Below are positions 60,058-64,000 of a stretch of DNA of 64,000 nt, piece by piece (the first letter of the stretch is position 1; each line of letters starts with the position of its first letter). Below the pieces are notes generated by a model that did no database searches, had not been told where the DNA came from, and saw only the letters and a list, made by a program, of their open reading frames with translations. The stretch is from Botrytis cinerea B05.10 (Eukaryota > Ascomycota > Leotiomycetes > Helotiales > Sclerotiniaceae): NCBI RefSeq assembly GCF_000143535.2, contig NC_037315.1:620001-684000 (forward strand), given 5' to 3'. Position numbers and translations under genes: made by a program.

Positions 60058-61139
60058 CGTTTAGCTTGTTTGATTGTGCCAGGCTTTATCGAAAGGTAGA
60101 GAGCTTGGTAGCTTTTAAATCAGCGAGTAAGAGCCGATATAGATAGGAAGCCGCGATGTGTGTGATTGTCTTGTGCGTCGTAACTATTCCTCGTTCCCCT
60201 CGTCCTTAACTATTTATATGTGCCTTAACCCCTCCTTAAATTCACCCAGTTCCTGAGCTGAAGTCCCGAGGTACCAAGCAAAATTCAGGCGTTTAATCTA
60301 TTCGAAACGAAGCTCTTGTGATCAAAAGCTCTTTCACCACAATTCTGTATTCTTCAGATTTCAAAACTCTGTTAACCTCTCAGTCATTCAAGAGAAACCT
60401 TTACTTCCCTTTAACTTACTTGCCTTTCATTAGCTTCACATTCGAAACAAAAAAAACAAGAACACAAATACAACACCGTGTACAAAATCCTACTCTCCCA
60501 CCAATCTTTTCAGCTCCCCCTCTTTATTGGGTCCTTCTGGATCATCCTTCTGGGGGGCTCCATTATCCTACTCTTAAACTGCGGGCGTTCATAGGACCAG
60601 TGGGAAATCCCGTCACCTCACACAAATTTAGTCTCATTTATGTTGTCAGCATATGACAGGCTGCATTTTCTGTGCTGCATGCACATATGACCACTTAGCT
60701 GCATTGGTATCTGCCCCCAATTGTACGAGGAAATGATAGGTACTTAGTTATTTGATGATGAAAAGTTTCGATCGCTTCTTCCGCGGCAAATTCATCAAAA
60801 GTCTAGGCACGCTCGACACGGAAATATTACGATGAGTGGACCCTCTAAAGATACAGGCTTGTTATATTATAGTATTGGCATGGAGAATTTCAGCCTCTCA
60901 ATACGATGTGGATCACGTAGGAACATTCTTTATCTAATCGACTTCACTAGTCATAATCCATGGGAACCTTAATACAAAATTGAAGAATTATTAACATTAT
61001 TCGCTATTGAGTCTTAACTCTTAGCCCTGGCCTTATTAGCCCTGCGTACAATTTTGGTCATCCGGATATCACACCATATTTCATCCCAAACCAAAGCTAT
61101 GCGGCAAAATCTCGTTGAACCTCATTAAAACGCAATCCC
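60058..61139. other. Gene-free spacer
   Basis: Upstream of the annexin gene (leader and promoter at about 60060-60300) and downstream of the oxidase gene. No coding signal. Confidence 0.55.
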
Positions 61140-63946
61140 TCAAACCGTAACAAACTGTCCCATGGCAGGAATGCCGTCTACAAGAATGTAAACAACATAT
61201 GGACCTGGAGGTGCAACATTGTTGTTTGGTGGTCGAGTAACAGTCAACTTCTGCTGTGTGGCACCAGCGACGAAGCCTGTGTTATCCAAGTGCAGCATGC
61301 GATGACCCATATGTACAGAGTGAGTGACGAATCCACCGTGGTACAAAGTTACAGTAACTGCTTTCGCGCCAGCTGGACAATCAAATGTGACATCAAGTGT
61401 GCTACCATCTGCTTTGAAGCTACCTGATGACAATTTTACATTGGTAGGACGCTTCTTTGCATTATCGCCTGAGAGATAGGGAGGAACATAGTTCTCAACT
61501 CGGAACTCCGTAACATATGGATCGGCTGCATCTGGTTGAAGCTTTGGCATCTCGACAGGGTTTGAGCCAGCGACCATTAGTGTACCGTCAAGAAGGAGGA
61601 GAGAGACAGAATGGTAGAGACGTGGGATAGTTGATGTGGCAAGAGTTGAGAATCTTTGACCCTTAGCTTTCGTAGGATCGTAAAGAAGAGCTTCCAATGT
61701 TGGGTCTTTTGCAAGTCCAAATCCTTGAGCACCCAAGTTCCCTCCATTAAGCCAGACAACTGTTCCATCTGGAAGTAAGGTTCCTTCAACCATACCACGG
61801 CCTTCAGGCATAGCGTCCAACTCCCATGTGGGGTTTGCACTCAATGGCTGGATTCTTCCACAACTTGGCTCTGTTGGACTGGTAATATCTTGATATGCAC
61901 CTCCGCCGCAGATGATGATATCAGGGTTCCATTTGTTTGCGCTTGACAAAGGGAGTAAAACACTTCCACCAGTGTTGGGATATGTGCGATAGTCTCCAGC
62001 AAGTTCAGGTAATTCCTTGACGATAGTGTTGGTACCGACATTGAGTACTTGGGAAGACTTGGAAACGAAGACGAACAAATTTCCATCATTGAGGAGATGA
62101 ACAAAAGGATACATATAATATGGCTGATTTTTCTCCAGAATTTCCATGTCAATGTTCTTACCTTGCGACACAGCGGTAGCACTGAGAATCTCGTATGTAG
62201 GATTGTTGTTCGTTTTGACAGTCGGATCGAGGCCGTTCAAACTTCCAGAAGCGACAAAAATGGTTCCATCACCCATAGTTTGAGCAGTAGCATACCAACG
62301 AGCACTCGCGAGCTTGTTACCTGGTTCACTCCAGTCTTTTCCATTGAGGCTAGCATCGGTAGATGATCGTTCAAGATATCTAATGGCGTCGAATCCATCC
62401 CCAATGTTTGGATCGAGCCAATCTAAAGGCGCGTTGCCTCCAAGAGAAACAACACGTCCATCAGCAAGGAAAGTGCCTCCGGAACAAAACGCATTTGTTT
62501 TGTAAGCTAAAGGAGTGGCGACTGCGTTAGTGGCTGGGTCGTATTCTGAAGACATGGCGTAGTATCCATTTGGCAATTTCAATTGGGTGTAGTTCTCTAA
62601 TTTGTCGAGGAACATAACTCGACCGTTTGGCATAAGTGCAGCATGCATAGCAGGAACTCCAGACGACCCGACGATATTAAAGGCACCTCCTACTGGGGCA
62701 GCTGGGGCAGGGCTTGCACCAGGAGCTGCAACCGCAGGCGCATTCAAACAATCTCCTGATTGGCATCCGGCACCGCAATGCGCATTGGTACTGCCACTAC
62801 ATTGTGTTAGATTATCGAAGATTCGCGGGTGAGTGAATGATTGCACTTACCAAAAACCGTACATGGAACAACAATTTCCATTTACCCAATTGCCACAAAC
62901 GGTACCTCCATTGGCAGTACCACATGATCCATCAGTAGTTACTGGTGCACTGCTGGCTGCGGCAGGCGTAAGTGTAGAAGTAACTGGGGCAATCACTGGT
63001 TCTTGAGTTGTAGATGAAGAGGGTGCGCTGCCTGCTGCAGCTGTGGTAGTAGTCTTGGCGGCTGATGAAGATTGTGAGCCTGTGCATCCATTCTGGCAAC
63101 CATTGGAAGCCAAACAGTGATCAGTTGTAGATCCACAATAACTAAAAACGGTAAAAATTAGCATCCGTTTATGATAGGAAATGAGGTTGTTAATATGAAA
63201 CTCAAGTTGAATTTTAGTAAAAGCATGACTCACCCATACGAAGAGCAACAACCACCATATTCACCGTTGGCATCGCAGGTAGCACCACCGAAAGCCTAGT
63301 AAGGTCAGCATACCACAACCATAACAATACATCATGGATACTCACACTTCCACATCGGCCATCAGATCGAGGAGAGGTACCGCTTGGAGTTGTAGTGCCG
63401 CCAGTACATCCTGATAAACATCCAGTTCCACAATGACTACAAGATGTTAGTAAAAATTCAAAAATGGTAAGGATTGCGAGTATACTTACGCTTCATCATT
63501 TCCACACCAGCCGTATGACTATCATTGTAATCAGTTATCGATCTTCCATGATTTATTGGGATAGCCTACCGAGCAGCATGACCCTTTGTATACTGTACTG
63601 TTTGGATCGCAGAGAGTGTTACCGTTGGCAGGACCACAGGTACCATCTGTTGAGTAGACAGCTTGTCTTGGCTCAATGGTTCGATCTTTGACTGGGACTG
63701 GATAATAACGAGATGGCATTGGAGTAGATGGGACATAACATCTGGAGAAAAAGTCAGTTCTGTGCTTCTGTTGTACTTGTCTAAGGATCCTTACTCATTA
63801 GTTCCGTCATCTGTACAATTTTGACCTTCGAGACAACCATAGTATAGATTACTGCTTCGAATATCACAGCTTAATGGGACATGATTGAAGACAATATTGG
63901 CGGAGACAGAGGCAATAAGGCCGAAGGAAATGAAGGTCGCCTTCAT
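61140..63946 (-). CDS. Secreted copper radical oxidase (glyoxal oxidase-like) with three CBM18 modules
   Basis: Seven exons join in phase to about 817 residues: 63795-63946, 63570-63741, 63490-63518, 63346-63436, 63234-63295, 62851-63141 and 61140-62796. The signal peptide is at 1-16. Three Cys-rich chitin-binding type-1 modules follow (GTCGPANGNTLC...GSCCS, GRCGSAFGGATC...GGCCSSYGYCGS, GSCGTANGGTVC...GNCCSMYGFCGS), with Ser/Thr/Pro/Ala linkers. The oxidase part keeps the active site: Cys about 370 (FCSGGTF) and Tyr about 434 (RWYATAQT), which form the Cys-Tyr radical cofactor, then LYHS (axial Tyr and His) and HSVHMGHR (His). By family it oxidises aldehydes or alcohols with O2 to make H2O2. 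The modules would fix it to chitin. Confidence 0.92.
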
Positions 63947-64000
63947 GGCTGCTAAGGATTACTTGAGAGAGATCAGTATGGGGTGCGTCAAACTCAATGC

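Noticed and set aside
1..64000. CRISPR arrays, operons or prokaryotic defence systems
   Set aside because: The window is eukaryotic, with spliced genes. No regularly spaced direct repeats with unique spacers were seen, and the tandem arrays have no spacers.

Overview
The window is nuclear DNA of a filamentous ascomycete. Genes are interrupted by short introns (about 45-90 bp) with GTAAGT/GTGAGT-type donors, TACTAAC/CTAAC-like branch sites and CAG/TAG acceptors. The gene set is typical of a mould: a HET-domain protein, a Wsc cell-wall sensor, a fungal annexin, an ArfGAP, a Tah18-type diflavin reductase, a Sip1-type GH36 protein and a chitin-binding copper radical oxidase. The repertoire of secreted proteins and HET and F-box genes fits a plant-associated leotiomycete such as the Sclerotiniaceae. 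That placement is inference from gene content, not a database match.

Layout. 1-14 kb is an accessory stretch: a small secreted protein cut by the left edge, an unresolved or decayed gene at 1.1-2.3 kb, a Lys/Glu-rich coiled-coil protein, a Ser/Thr-rich secreted mucin, a GPI-anchored Ser/Thr-rich protein, two head-to-head F-box-like paralogues, and a three-exon cysteine-bearing secreted protein. 14-26.2 kb is conserved housekeeping: a Sip1/raffinose-synthase-like GH36 gene with an apparent one-base frameshift, a TAH18-like diflavin reductase, a two-RRM RNA-binding protein and a Gcs1-like ArfGAP. 27-36.4 kb is accessory again: a 2EXR-like protein, a HET-domain gene flanked by decayed coding fragments, an uncharacterised protein, an alpha/beta-hydrolase pseudogene disrupted only by nonsense codons, and a glutathione S-transferase relic.

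36.4-46.4 kb holds no convincing gene and is packed with microsatellites, two long hairpins made of inverted simple repeats and one GC-rich palindrome. A Wsc-type sensor gene follows at 46.4-47.8 kb. After 3 kb of empty sequence comes a divergent pair, a 2-oxoglutarate/Fe(II) dioxygenase and an ACS-family MFS transporter, which could act together on one imported substrate. Then come an intron-containing tRNA-Gly(CCC), a long-tailed annexin and a seven-exon secreted copper radical oxidase with three chitin-binding modules.

Cell-surface functions recur (mucin, GPI protein, Wsc sensor, chitin-binding oxidase), but no operon-like or secondary-metabolite cluster is visible. Exon boundaries below were placed by hand from splice signals and frame continuity. 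I found no clear new multi-gene system. The best leads are the decayed genes, the uncharacterised secreted proteins and the repeat-dense block.
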